Counted from the stretch's first letter, positions 1 through 8,267 are shown. The stretch is 28,664 nt of DNA from an uncultured Oscillospiraceae bacterium (GCA_900757695.1 CAAEOU010000087.1:1-28664), one strand, 5' to 3'. Program-made: numbers and translations. Notes: generated from the sequence alone by a model not told the origin.

Positions 1-15
1 CCCGCCACGGAAACA

Positions 16-22
16 GAAGGAG
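16..22 (+). promoter_or_regulatory. Ribosome binding site of A1
   Basis: GAAGGAGG-type Shine-Dalgarno sequence 6-7 nt upstream of the ATG at 29. The promoter of locus 1 lies outside the window, so A1 may not be the first gene of its operon; in locus 3 a small Gly-Gly-Pro protein precedes A. Confidence 0.7.
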
Positions 23-28
23 GTACCT

Positions 29-757
29 ATGACAAACCTGCAAATGGAGCATCTGGTGGAACGCTGGGAGGATCGGCGTGATGTAAAGAACCAGATGGGA
101 AAGTTTATGCACTACCTGCTGCTGAAAAAGGAAGGCACCATTGTAGATGACCTCTGGTCGGCACGGGAGGACATCTGTTATGGCGTCAATGACGGCTGGT
201 ATGTAGGCCGGAAGGCGGTTCGGGACTATTTTGGCTGGTTCCCGGGCTATACCGCCAAGGTGGCACAGTGCCTGAAGGCAAAATTCCCGGAAAAGTTTGA
301 GGGGAAGACCGATGAGGAGATCTTCGGTGTAGGACTTTTGGAACTCAAATCCATCAGCAACTATGTGATCGAGGTGGCGGAGGATGGCGAGACTGCCAAG
401 GCATTCTGCTGTATCTTCGGCTATAACACCACGGTAGATACCCGGGGGCCGGTGTCCAATTGGATCTATGGCACCATCTGCATGGACTTTGTCTATGAAA
501 ATGATCAGTGGAAGATCCTGCACATGCAGTATCTGGAGGATATCAACGCCCAAGCGGGCAGCGAGTGGGGCGATCCGGACGTTCCGGCGTTTCCGGATCT
601 TAGCGAGTTTGAAGCCCTCCGAGGTCTGACGCCGCCGGAGCCGGGGACAAAGACGGTGCTCCACGAGGCGTACTCCGGGGCCCGCAGTGCTACGATTTAT
701 CCGCCGCTGCCCAAGCCCTATACCACCTTTGCTGACACCTTCAGCTACGGAATATAA
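29..757 (+). CDS. SnoaL/NTF2-like protein, subfamily A (A1)
   Basis: A 242-residue protein that I assign to the SnoaL_4/NTF2-like alpha+beta-cone superfamily. The N-terminal helix motif WEDRRDVKNQMG (about 13-24) is followed by an LW..REDI..G..DGWYVGRKAV segment (about 43-66). The central strand is VIEVAEDGETAK and the C-terminal strand is MDFVYENDQWKILHMQYLED (about 152-171). The tail ends PYTTFADTFSYG. Paralogues at 17148 and 21126 share all of these blocks. The family includes dehydratases, cyclases and isomerases of small hydrophobic substrates, and the conserved His and Asp in WKI-H-QYLED are candidate pocket residues. It has no signal peptide, so it is cytoplasmic. The stop overlaps the ribosome binding site of the next gene (11-nt gap). 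The reaction is unknown; the fold assignment is by motif only. Confidence 0.75.
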   Translation: MTNLQMEHLVERWEDRRDVKNQMGKFMHYLLLKKEGTIVDDLWSAREDICYGVNDGWYVGRKAVRDYFGWFPGYTAKVAQCLKAKFPEKFEGKTDEEIFGVGLLELKSISNYVIEVAEDGETAKAFCCIFGYNTTVDTRGPVSNWIYGTICMDFVYENDQWKILHMQYLEDINAQAGSEWGDPDVPAFPDLSEFEALRGLTPPEPGTKTVLHEAYSGARSATIYPPLPKPYTTFADTFSYGI

Positions 758-768
758 GGAGGCGCACC

Positions 769-1506
769 ATGGCAAAGAAGAAAAAAGCAGTTCGTTCCAA
801 TGAGGAACGCATCCTCCGGGTATGGGACATTGAGACCATTAAGGACCTGATGAGCAGACGCACCATCTATGAAGCGCAGGAGCAGCATGCTCAGGAGCTG
901 GAAGACCTCTGGGTGCAGCTGCCGGAGCATCAGGCTACGGCCTCCTTTGGCAAAAACTGGGGCTACTATGTGGGCATGGAGGAGATCCGGCGCTATTATG
1001 TCACGGAGTATGAGGCACGGGTCCGTCAGGAGCTGAAGGAAATCGGCAAGCCGGAGGCACCTTCCGGCTATGGGCGATTCCTGTTCCACCCTCTGTCTAC
1101 CCCCAACGTGACGCTGGCTGAGGACGGCAAGACGGCACAGGGAACATGGTATTCCATTGGTACCGACTGCTATCCGTTGGCGGACGGAAAGGCGGACTGC
1201 ACATGGAACTGCCAGAAGATCTGCGCAGACTTTGTGAAGGAGCCCGGCGGCTGGAAAATCTGGCATGTGATCTTCTCCAATGATTTTATCAACAAAACCG
1301 GACATTCCGTGGGAGAGATCCAGTCCATCTATATTCGGGGTACGGGCCGGGATGAGATCGATTTTGGTACGCCGACGATTCCCATGCTGGCGCACGATCC
1401 TTCCTATACCTGGTGCGACAACTATCCCCCGCTCAATAATCCCTATGAGACCTTTACGGAAGCACTGAGCTACGGGCCGGAAGGCCACCCCAACTATGAC
1501 GCATAA
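769..1506 (+). CDS. SnoaL/NTF2-like protein, subfamily B (B1)
   Basis: A 245-residue cytoplasmic protein of a second SnoaL-like subfamily. Visible blocks are RVWDIETIKDLMSRR (N-terminal helix, about 17-31), LEDLWVQ, FGKNWGYYVGMEEIRRYY, the strand AEDGKTAQGTWYSIG, CADFVKEPGGWKIWHV and FGTPTIPMLAHDPSY. The tail is PYETFTEALSYGPEGHP. B2 (17894) and B3 (21869) share these blocks. The His in WKIWH is in the same motif position as in subfamily A. A lysine-rich start (MAKKKK) is specific to this copy. Its AAGGAGG ribosome binding site overlaps the A1 stop, and the next gene starts 12 nt after its stop, so co-transcription with A1 and C1 is very likely. The substrate is unknown. Confidence 0.75.
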   Translation: MAKKKKAVRSNEERILRVWDIETIKDLMSRRTIYEAQEQHAQELEDLWVQLPEHQATASFGKNWGYYVGMEEIRRYYVTEYEARVRQELKEIGKPEAPSGYGRFLFHPLSTPNVTLAEDGKTAQGTWYSIGTDCYPLADGKADCTWNCQKICADFVKEPGGWKIWHVIFSNDFINKTGHSVGEIQSIYIRGTGRDEIDFGTPTIPMLAHDPSYTWCDNYPPLNNPYETFTEALSYGPEGHPNYDA

Positions 1507-1518
1507 GGAGGCGAGATC

Positions 1519-3066
1519 ATGAGAAAAAGTTATCTGAGTCTGGAACAGCGCATTCACAACGCCGAAGGCGCACAGGCGGCGGAAACGCTCCATGCCCGCC
1601 ATGCGTTCCTCCATGCCAAATCCTTTGGTGATGAGGAGTGGGGACAGGTCTGGTCCCACAGTGATGATACCTCCTGGGCCCATTCCTTTGGCCGGATGCG
1701 GGGCTATGACAGCGTATATTACAACAACGTGACCACCTATAACTGCGGCGGTCAGCGGGGCTATCAGCAGATGCTGAATATCCTGCCGGAAATCGGTCAT
1801 TTTGACGCCCGGGCCTGCCGGGAGCTGGCCATGCATACTCTGGCAACGGATATTGTGGAGGTGGCCGATGACGGCGGTACTGCCCGGGCATCCTTCCTGA
1901 CCCCCGGCGTTTTGTTCTCTACTTTGAACGTAAATCTGAAGTGCCGCTGCATGACCCTGTGGGAGCGCTATGGCTCTGATTTCATCTTTGAGGATGGAGA
2001 GTGGAAGTATCTTCATGAGCAGGTATGCCCGGACTTGGGCGGTTCCTTCGATGATGGCAATCAGGCCCACAGTAAATATGAGCAGCTGGTGAACCCTCAG
2101 GCAGGCCCTGGCGGTCCTCCTCCCGGCGGTGCGGCTGCAAAGCCAGCGCTGGATCCGCCGGAATCCGGCACCGGCCTGTGGCTTCAGGACGGCGGCCCGC
2201 TGCATAAGGATTACACGCCCGTGCAGCTGGTGCAGAATTCTGTCCCCTTCCCGGTTCCCTATCAGACCATGGATGACAACAACACCTACACGAAAAAGGC
2301 CCAGCTGAAGGTAAGCCTGAATATTGAGCGCTTCGGCAAAATCGTCGGTGCCGTGGATATCCCCATGCCTATGGGCGGCCCCGGCGGTGCGCCAAAGGGT
2401 AAGGGCCCGGCACCCGATGGGGAAAAGCCCGCAGGTGGCCCGGGTGGTCCCGGTGGTGCTCCCGGCGGTCCGGGTGGTCCCGGTGGCCCGGGCGGTGCGC
2501 CCGGTGGTCCCGGCGGCCCGCCCCATGGAAATGATCACTGGAATGCAGGGTATCTTCGCAATGCGGTGATCTATGCCAGCGGCAAGGTAAGGAAGGGCGC
2601 CATGCATGTGATTACCGGCGTGGGCAACGAGGCAGTCATTGGTGCCATGGCCTGCGTGGCCTATCCCGAACAGGCCATGTATGCGATCCCTGCCATTGAC
2701 AAGGAGTTCCCGGTGTATTACCTGCCCATGGGGAAAGAGAATCCCAATGGAGATATCAAGTTCTCTGTGCGCACGGAAGGCGATCATACCTATATCGAGT
2801 ATCAGGCGGACGATCCCACAAAACCGGCGGTAAACGGGCCCCACAACTATGATATTGAGAAGCTGCCAATGGAGACCATCCCGGAGGTTCCTGCGGACAG
2901 CCATGTGTACATTACCGGAAACGGCCAGTTCCCGCTGAAGGCCTCGCTGGCCTACAGCTACTGTGGACGCTGCAAATCCATCAATATGCGGCCGCAGGGG
3001 GAACAGCTTTTTACCTGCGTTGCCAGCTTCTGCCCGGAGCGCAAGGTGGGCGACCAGACAGAATAA
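1519..3066 (+). CDS. SnoaL-like protein subfamily C with Gly/Pro repeats and extra C-terminal domain (C1)
   Basis: A 515-residue protein. Residues 1 to about 195 are a subfamily C SnoaL-like core with LSLEQRIHNAEG, SWAHSFGRM, LTPG, LWERYGSDFIFEDG, LHEQVCPD and AHSKYE, all matched in C2 and C3. A Gly/Pro linker follows, then the C-family tail VPYQTMDDNNTYT at about 250-262, where C2 stops. C1 continues for about 250 more residues: a beta-rich stretch interrupted by a long Gly-Gly-Pro/Ala tract (about 283-335), a Gly/Ala-rich segment containing VITGVGNEAVIGAMACVAYP, and a terminal CxxC-x14-C-x4-C pattern (CGRC ... CVASFC). The four cysteines could bind zinc or an iron-sulfur cluster, or form disulfides. 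I do not recognise this extension. No signal peptide is seen. A terminator-like hairpin follows 10 nt after the stop. Confidence 0.75.
   Translation: MRKSYLSLEQRIHNAEGAQAAETLHARHAFLHAKSFGDEEWGQVWSHSDDTSWAHSFGRMRGYDSVYYNNVTTYNCGGQRGYQQMLNILPEIGHFDARACRELAMHTLATDIVEVADDGGTARASFLTPGVLFSTLNVNLKCRCMTLWERYGSDFIFEDGEWKYLHEQVCPDLGGSFDDGNQAHSKYEQLVNPQAGPGGPPPGGAAAKPALDPPESGTGLWLQDGGPLHKDYTPVQLVQNSVPFPVPYQTMDDNNTYTKKAQLKVSLNIERFGKIVGAVDIPMPMGGPGGAPKGKGPAPDGEKPAGGPGGPGGAPGGPGGPGGPGGAPGGPGGPPHGNDHWNAGYLRNAVIYASGKVRKGAMHVITGVGNEAVIGAMACVAYPEQAMYAIPAIDKEFPVYYLPMGKENPNGDIKFSVRTEGDHTYIEYQADDPTKPAVNGPHNYDIEKLPMETIPEVPADSHVYITGNGQFPLKASLAYSYCGRCKSINMRPQGEQLFTCVASFCPERKVGDQTE
2365..2526 (+). repeat. Gly-Gly-Pro/Ala coding repeat in C1
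   Basis: Irregular in-frame tandem repeat built on the 9-nt unit GGY-GGY-CCS, encoding GGP and GGA triplets. It is more degenerate than the repeats at 20865 and 23158, with a Lys/Asp-containing interruption near its start. It lies inside the C1-specific extension, not in the SnoaL core. Confidence 0.8.
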
Positions 3067-3075
3067 TGCAATTTT

Positions 3076-3105
3076 GGAGCCAGCTTCTGCGTGGAAGCTG
3101 GCTCC
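3076..3105 (+). terminator. Hairpin after C1
   Basis: Perfect 12-bp inverted repeat (GGAGCCAGCTTC and its complement, 6-nt loop), 10 nt after the C1 stop. Only a short U-run (TGTTT) follows, so termination may be partial. It most likely ends the locus 1 A-B-C transcript. Confidence 0.7.
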
Positions 3106-3133
3106 TGTTTCCCGATTCGGCAGGGCACGGCGG

Positions 3134-3162
3134 TTGCGGGAGCGGGCGTCATGTGGTATCTT
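3134..3162 (+). promoter_or_regulatory. Candidate promoter of the AraC gene
   Basis: TTGCGG (3134-3139), 17-nt spacer, TATCTT (3157-3162) preceded by TGG, which gives an extended -10. It sits just after the C1 hairpin and about 45 nt before the chosen AraC start. Confidence 0.45.
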
Positions 3163-3204
3163 AAAGGGGTAAGTACAAATCCGGTAAGCGGGAGGCGAAT
3201 GGGG

Positions 3205-4410
3205 ATGGACGAGCGGCAGCGGTTTGTTGAAGAGGCAGTGCGGGGGACGCTGCTTCAGCGGCTTTTACAGGGACGTGCCAGAGAGGTGCCGGAGCTTCCG
3301 GCACTGCTGCGGGAGTTTGGACTGAGCTTTCGGTCGGAGGAATTTGCGGTGCTGGGACTGCGGCTGTGCGGGCCGCGGCAGGAGCGGGAGGTATGGATGC
3401 CGCCTCCGGAGCCGGATATCCACGAGCTGGCTGCGGCGTTCCTGCGGGATGCTCCGGGATGGGATGCATGGTGGCTGTTTCAGGATGATGTATTCTATGC
3501 AGTGCTGTGCCGGAATGGAGCCGTTGGTGCGGCGCCGCTGGAGCTGGGACAGCAGCTGGTGCAGCGGCTTTCGCCGCTGCATGGAATATCCGTGGCCGTG
3601 AGCCGGGAAAAGCATGGCATGGGTGGCCTCAATGATGGCTATTATGAGGTGCTGGAGGTGCTTGGAATCGTGGATATGCAGGATATTCAAAACAGGGCGA
3701 TTTCCTATGCACAGCTGGATGCGGCAACCTATCAGGCCATGGATACCACATTTGAGCGGGATCGGCGGCTTATCAACTGCGTGTTGGAGGGAGACCAGAA
3801 TGGGGTGCTGGAAGCCTTGGCGCTGCAATCCGCCTCAGGCGCTTTGGACGGAAGAAATACGCTGATGCTGGAAAAACGGCGGCTGCTGGGGCTGGTCAAT
3901 CAGATGACGGCGGAGATCACCAGTGGCGGAGATGCGGATTTTCTCTCAGAGCTGGATGCCTTTCGGAAGATCATGGATGCACCGGCAGCGGAACAGCTGT
4001 CTGCCACCTTCCGTTCTGTGGCGCTGGGCCTCTGCGGCTATTTTTCTCATGTGCAGGAGGATCTGGGGGCCAGCCGGGCCCTGCGGATCGCAGACTATGT
4101 GGATCGCCACTATGCAGACCCGGATCTCAGCATTGATGCGCTGTCGGCCATGTTCAAGATCAGTCCTTCCTATCTGTCCAGAATCTTCAAGCGGGAGAAG
4201 AACACCGGCGTCCTTCCCTATTTGCAGCATAAAAGGATCACCCAGTCCATGGTGCTGCTGAGCAATACCAACTTGAGGATTCGGGAGATTGCCCGACAGG
4301 TGGGGTATCTCAGCGACCAGACCTTTGCACGCACATTTAAGAGTATAACAGGCAGCACCCCTTCGGCGTATCGAGAGAGCAGAAAGCGAGGTTCAGAAAC
4401 TGACGGGTAG
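3205..4410 (+). CDS. AraC-family transcriptional regulator
   Basis: About 401 residues. The start is taken at the ATG at 3205, with GGGAGG 9 nt upstream; the ATG at 3199 is also possible, and any start near 3151 would overlap the predicted promoter. The C-terminal ~100 residues are an AraC/XylS double helix-turn-helix domain: LSIDALSAMFKISPSYLSRIFKRE, then a second helix-turn-helix ending in REIARQVGYLSDQTFARTFK. The N-terminal ~290 residues have no transmembrane segment or receiver domain and resemble the cytoplasmic regulatory part of YesN-type regulators, so the ligand is probably intracellular. It lies between the locus 1 triad and SBP1, and a dyad overlaps the SBP1 promoter, so SBP1 and the reductase are plausible targets. 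The assignment of the DNA-binding domain is firm; the ligand is unknown. Confidence 0.9.
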   Translation: MDERQRFVEEAVRGTLLQRLLQGRAREVPELPALLREFGLSFRSEEFAVLGLRLCGPRQEREVWMPPPEPDIHELAAAFLRDAPGWDAWWLFQDDVFYAVLCRNGAVGAAPLELGQQLVQRLSPLHGISVAVSREKHGMGGLNDGYYEVLEVLGIVDMQDIQNRAISYAQLDAATYQAMDTTFERDRRLINCVLEGDQNGVLEALALQSASGALDGRNTLMLEKRRLLGLVNQMTAEITSGGDADFLSELDAFRKIMDAPAAEQLSATFRSVALGLCGYFSHVQEDLGASRALRIADYVDRHYADPDLSIDALSAMFKISPSYLSRIFKREKNTGVLPYLQHKRITQSMVLLSNTNLRIREIARQVGYLSDQTFARTFKSITGSTPSAYRESRKRGSETDG

Positions 4411-4423
4411 CCGTCAGTTTCTG
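4394..4423 (+). terminator. Hairpin overlapping the AraC stop codon
   Basis: Perfect 13-bp inverted repeat (CAGAAACTGACGG and complement) with a GTAG loop. The AraC stop codon lies at the loop. No strong U-tract follows, so it could be a weak terminator or a 3'-end stabilising element. Confidence 0.6.
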
Positions 4424-4427
4424 CCGG

Positions 4428-4457
4428 TTTACAGAATTACCGATTGTCCAATATACT
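4428..4457 (+). promoter_or_regulatory. Candidate promoter of SBP1
   Basis: TTTACA (4428-4433), 18-nt spacer, TATACT (4452-4457). The predicted transcript starts near 4464, upstream of the GTG start at 4495 and downstream of any longer reading frame start. Confidence 0.6.
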
Positions 4458-4471
4458 GGAATTGTATATTG
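4449..4471. promoter_or_regulatory. Inverted repeat, candidate operator at the SBP1 promoter
   Basis: CAATATAC and its exact complement GTATATTG are separated by 7 nt. The dyad covers the -10 box and the predicted start of transcription, a position typical of a repressor site. AraC proteins more often use direct repeats, so another regulator may bind here. Confidence 0.5.
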
Positions 4472-4494
4472 ACGATATGACAGGAGGTATTTTT

Positions 4495-6225
4495 GTGAAG
4501 TGTAAAAAGACCCTTGCAGTTCTGATCTGTGCGGCCATAGCGGCATCCCTGTGTGCCTGCGGCGGCGATGCCGGCACGGCACCCGGTGCAGAGACCACTG
4601 CTGCTTCCGCAGCATCTTTGGCGCCGGAGACCACTGCAAACGTAGAGGAGAACGCTCCGGCGGAGGCAATCTCAGCAGAGATGCCCGAAGAAGGGTCCGT
4701 GCAGGAGGAAGCACCCCGGGCTGTGATCGCTTACCCGCTTTCCGGCGATGATCTGACCATTACCATGTCCTTTGACATGCCCGGCGGTGTTGGAACCCGC
4801 TTTACGGATTTCAACGAGCATCCGATTTTTCAGGAGGTAGAAAACCGTACCGGCGTTCATGTGGAGTTTGTCTCCGCTGGGGGCATGGGGGATGCTGAGG
4901 CGCTGACCCTTTGGGCAGCGTCGGGGACCCTGCCGGATCTGATCCCCAATGCGGCAGCCAACTATCCCGGGGGCGGTGAGGTGGCCGTGGCGGATGATAT
5001 TCTGATGGATGTGTCAGCGTATCTGGAATATGCCCCGGATTATGACTACTACCGCACTCGTACCCCGGAGGACGAGCAGGACTCTCTGACAGACAGCGGT
5101 TATGTGGTGGAGCTGACCTCCTTCTTCAGCGAGGATCTGGGCCCCTCTACCGGCCCCATGATCCGGCAGGATTGGCTGGATGCGCTGAAGCTGGATACGC
5201 CTGTGACCTATGATGACTGGCATGATGTGCTGACGGCTTTCAAGGAGGCCTATGATCCGGCCTATACATTCCTGCTGCCCAACACGATCTCGGCCCAGAA
5301 CAACTACTTTGCCTCCGGCTTTGGGGTGCTGAGCTATACGGCCAATGCCCGGGGCCGTGTAACGGATCCCTTCTATCAGGTGGATGGAAAAGTGAAATTC
5401 TCACTATTGGAGGACGAATTCCGGGACTATATTGCGCTGCTGAATCAGTGGTATGAAGAGGGCCTTATCAGCCGGGACTTTGTCAGCTGCGAGGCGGATA
5501 CCAATGGCCCGGATCTGGCAGGGTATGTGACCTCCGGGGAAACCGGCATCTGGTTTGGCGATGTGAGCCAGATGCAGTCCTATGATGACAGCGCAACGGA
5601 TGCGGGCTTCCACTGCGTGGCCATTACCGATCCTGTGCAGAAGGCGGGCGATGTGACCCACTTCGACTCTGACCGGACGGGCCTTACCAGCTACTCTGTG
5701 GCGGCTACCTGTGAAAATCCTGAAACGGTAATGGAGTGGGTGAACTACTGGTTTACAGACGAGGGTGTTCTTCTCGCCAACTACGGCGTGGAGGGAGAGA
5801 GCTATACCATGGATGAAAACGGTAAGCCGCAGTATACGGAGCTGATGACCGCAAATCCCAATGGCGATACCTTCAAGACCTGCCAGCTGCTCTATACCAT
5901 GATCATGGTTCCCACGGTGGTAGATACCAGCGCCTCCTTCGGTCTTTACAGTGATGCCCAGCTGGGGGCCCAGGAAATCTGGTCCAGCAACATTGATGAT
6001 GCCTATGTGCTGCCGGAGATCACCATGACAGAGGATGAAAATAACGAGCTCAGCTCCATTTATTCCGATTTATCCACGATGATCTCGGAAAAGCTGATTC
6101 GGTTTATCATTGGCGATGAGTCCATGGACAACTGGTCTGCCTTTGTAACAGAAATGGAAGACATGAACGCCCAGCGCTGTGTAGAAATCTATCAGACAGC
6201 ACTGGATCGGTATCTGTCCCGCTAA
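4495..6225 (+). CDS. Extracellular solute-binding lipoprotein (SBP1)
   Basis: 576 residues from a GTG start at 4495, chosen because AGGAGG lies 7 nt upstream and the signal peptide begins there. Residues 1-22 are a lipoprotein signal peptide (KCKK, hydrophobic core, lipobox LCAC with the lipid-carrying Cys at 22). A low-complexity Ala/Glu/Thr linker of about 55 residues follows, then a family 1-type solute-binding domain related to the LplA group. Motifs shared with SBP3 are MIRQDWLDALKLDTP, YQVDGKVKF and NQWYEEGLISRDFVS. Such proteins deliver ligands to ABC transporters, often sugars or oligosaccharides. No permease or ATPase gene is present in the window, so it either uses permeases encoded elsewhere or works as a ligand sensor. 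The ligand cannot be deduced. Confidence 0.85.
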   Translation: MKCKKTLAVLICAAIAASLCACGGDAGTAPGAETTAASAASLAPETTANVEENAPAEAISAEMPEEGSVQEEAPRAVIAYPLSGDDLTITMSFDMPGGVGTRFTDFNEHPIFQEVENRTGVHVEFVSAGGMGDAEALTLWAASGTLPDLIPNAAANYPGGGEVAVADDILMDVSAYLEYAPDYDYYRTRTPEDEQDSLTDSGYVVELTSFFSEDLGPSTGPMIRQDWLDALKLDTPVTYDDWHDVLTAFKEAYDPAYTFLLPNTISAQNNYFASGFGVLSYTANARGRVTDPFYQVDGKVKFSLLEDEFRDYIALLNQWYEEGLISRDFVSCEADTNGPDLAGYVTSGETGIWFGDVSQMQSYDDSATDAGFHCVAITDPVQKAGDVTHFDSDRTGLTSYSVAATCENPETVMEWVNYWFTDEGVLLANYGVEGESYTMDENGKPQYTELMTANPNGDTFKTCQLLYTMIMVPTVVDTSASFGLYSDAQLGAQEIWSSNIDDAYVLPEITMTEDENNELSSIYSDLSTMISEKLIRFIIGDESMDNWSAFVTEMEDMNAQRCVEIYQTALDRYLSR

Positions 6226-6233
6226 TGAGCCCC

Positions 6234-6256
6234 GGGGCTCTGCGGCGCAGAGCCCC
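6234..6256 (+). repeat. GC-rich stem-loop between SBP1 and the reductase gene
   Basis: Perfect 10-bp inverted repeat (GGGGCTCTGC and complement, 3-nt loop) without a U-tract. It lies in the 59-nt gap between SBP1 and the oxidoreductase. Read-through with mRNA processing or differential stability is more likely than full termination. Confidence 0.65.
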
Positions 6257-6284
6257 TACCCTGCTAAGTTAGGAGCTGAATCCC

Positions 6285-8267
6285 ATGACAAACCGATATG
6301 CCGCCATGCTGTCTCCTGTACAGGTTGGCAATGTACTGATGAAAAACCGCCTGCTGTCCTCGGCGGCGACCCCGCATTTTATTCAGGGAACGGAGACGTT
6401 TCCTACAGAAAAATGGATCACTTTGATGGCAAACCGGGCCAGAAACGGGGCTGCGGTGATCCATATCAATCATTTGGAGCACCCCCACCCCATGAAGCCG
6501 GATCTCCATCTGGTGGATATGACACCAGCGCATTTTTCCACCTTGGATGTTGGAGATCCCTCTACCCACAACTATATCTGCCAGATGATCGATGCCATTC
6601 GGCTCTATGGCTCCGTGGCCATGACCAGCCCCATGGGACTCCAGCTGCGGCCCCATATGGACGAGCCCTTTGTACCAAAGCCCGGCGAGGGCGGACCGGG
6701 CTCCAAGCCGGTCTGCGATGATCTCAGCAAAAGAGATATGCAGATGCACATCGACTCTGTGGTGGAGGAGGCGAAGCTTCTCCAAAAGCTGGGCTTTGAG
6801 ATGTTTTCTCTCCACAATGCCTATCGGAACGGCCCGGTGAGCCAGCTGCTCTCTCCCCTGTGCAACCACAGAACCGATGAGTACGGCGGCTCTGTAAAGA
6901 ACCGGGCCCGGCTGCTGCTGGAGATCTTTGATGCACTGAAGCAGACCCTTGGGCGGGATTTTCCGCTGGAATGTCTGGTCAGCGGGACGGAGAAGGGCGG
7001 CATTACCATTCAGGATACCATAGAGCTTTCACGGCTGGCGGAGGGGAAGATCGACCTGCTGACCATAAGGCAGGGAGAGCAGGATCCCCAGCATCCCATT
7101 GGTTTTACGTCTACCCGCACAAATCCCTGCCCCAATCTGGAAGCAGCTGCTGCTGTAAAGGCGGATGTCAAAGCCAGAGGCGGAAAACTGCTGATCGGCG
7201 TATCTGCGGGATTGCAGGATCCGGCTCTGTGTGACAGAATCATTGCGCAGGGGCAGGCAGACGTACTGAGTATGGCCCGGGCCTTTATCTGCGACAGCGA
7301 ATATGGGCAGAAGCTCTATGCAGGCCGGGGGGAGGATGTGCGCCCCTGCATCCGCTGCAATAAGTGCCATGTGCCCAATGATACGGACAAATTCCGCTCC
7401 TATTGCTCCGTCAACCCGGAGATCGGCTTGGAGGATAAGCTGGAACGGCTGTTTCCCAAGGCGTCCAGCCCCAAAAAGCTGGTAGTTGTAGGGGGCGGCC
7501 CGGCGGGAATGGTGTCGGCGGTGACGGCGGCCCGGCTGGGCCATCAGGTGACACTGCTGGAGCAGGGAGACCGGCTGGGTGGACAACTGCTCCATGCGGA
7601 CTATGCGGATTTCAAGTGGCCTCTGGAGGATTACAAGAACTATCTGATCCGGCAGCTCTATCAGACCGGCGTGAAGGTTCGGCTGAATACGGCGGCAACG
7701 CCGGAACTGGTAAAAGCCATGGAGGCCGATGCAGTATTCGTGGCCATTGGGCCGGAGTTTAAGCGCCCCGATTTGCCCGGAGCGGATGGAGACAACGTAA
7801 AGGTGCCCATGGAGGTCTTTGGACATGCGGAGGAGCTTCCGAAAAAGATCCTGATCGTAGGCGGCAGTGAGACTGCCGTGGAGACCGGGATGTATCTGGC
7901 CCGGCAGGGAAAGCAGGTAAAGCTCCTGTCACGGCAGCGAATGCTGGCAGGAGATGCGCCCCATGCCCACTACATCTCCATGCTGGAGGATGCCTATCAG
8001 CATCAGCCAGGCTTTGCCTATGAAACGGAGGTAAAAGCCTACGTGGAGATCCGGGCAGATGGCGTTGCCTATGTGGATAAGGATGGGCAGACCCGGAAGG
8101 CAGAAGCACCGGTGGTGGTTTGCGCCACCGGCACAGCGCCCCAACATCGGGAGGCCATGGATTTTTATGGCACAGCACCGCTGGTGCGGTTCCTTGGGGA
8201 CTGCAATCGAGCGGGGGATGTGCACAAGGCGGTTACTGCCGGCTGGAGTGCGGCAAAAATGCTCTGA
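6285..8267 (+). CDS. NADH:flavin oxidoreductase, old yellow enzyme / 2-enoate reductase family (BaiCD/BaiH-like)
   Basis: 660 residues, the usual length of multidomain ene-reductases such as 2,4-dienoyl-CoA reductase, 2-enoate reductase and BaiCD/BaiH. Residues 1 to about 350 are an FMN TIM barrel with the family block LLSPLCNHRTDEYGGSVKNR (about 189-208). A [4Fe-4S] site follows: C355, C358, C361 and C374 (CxxCxxC-x12-C). A dinucleotide-binding motif VVGGGPAGM lies at 401-409 and a second, NAD(P)-type, GGSETAVETG at about 526-535. The enzyme would reduce an activated C=C bond using NAD(P)H. It is 59 nt downstream of SBP1 with its own AGGAG 9 nt before the ATG, and a strong terminator follows. 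The family is secure. The substrate is unknown, and BaiH/BaiCD are cited only as relatives. Confidence 0.92.
   Translation: MTNRYAAMLSPVQVGNVLMKNRLLSSAATPHFIQGTETFPTEKWITLMANRARNGAAVIHINHLEHPHPMKPDLHLVDMTPAHFSTLDVGDPSTHNYICQMIDAIRLYGSVAMTSPMGLQLRPHMDEPFVPKPGEGGPGSKPVCDDLSKRDMQMHIDSVVEEAKLLQKLGFEMFSLHNAYRNGPVSQLLSPLCNHRTDEYGGSVKNRARLLLEIFDALKQTLGRDFPLECLVSGTEKGGITIQDTIELSRLAEGKIDLLTIRQGEQDPQHPIGFTSTRTNPCPNLEAAAAVKADVKARGGKLLIGVSAGLQDPALCDRIIAQGQADVLSMARAFICDSEYGQKLYAGRGEDVRPCIRCNKCHVPNDTDKFRSYCSVNPEIGLEDKLERLFPKASSPKKLVVVGGGPAGMVSAVTAARLGHQVTLLEQGDRLGGQLLHADYADFKWPLEDYKNYLIRQLYQTGVKVRLNTAATPELVKAMEADAVFVAIGPEFKRPDLPGADGDNVKVPMEVFGHAEELPKKILIVGGSETAVETGMYLARQGKQVKLLSRQRMLAGDAPHAHYISMLEDAYQHQPGFAYETEVKAYVEIRADGVAYVDKDGQTRKAEAPVVVCATGTAPQHREAMDFYGTAPLVRFLGDCNRAGDVHKAVTAGWSAAKML

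Noticed and set aside
745..2904. Minus-strand open frame of 719 codons opposite the locus 1 triad
   Set aside because: It is antisense to three genes with clear family motifs and ribosome binding sites. Its product is low-complexity and has no recognisable domain, as expected from high GC third positions and the Gly/Pro repeats.
3091..3204. Longer N-terminus for the AraC protein starting at 3091 or 3151
   Set aside because: These starts lie in the C1 hairpin or on the predicted promoter and lack ribosome binding sites; 3205 has GGGAGG at good spacing.
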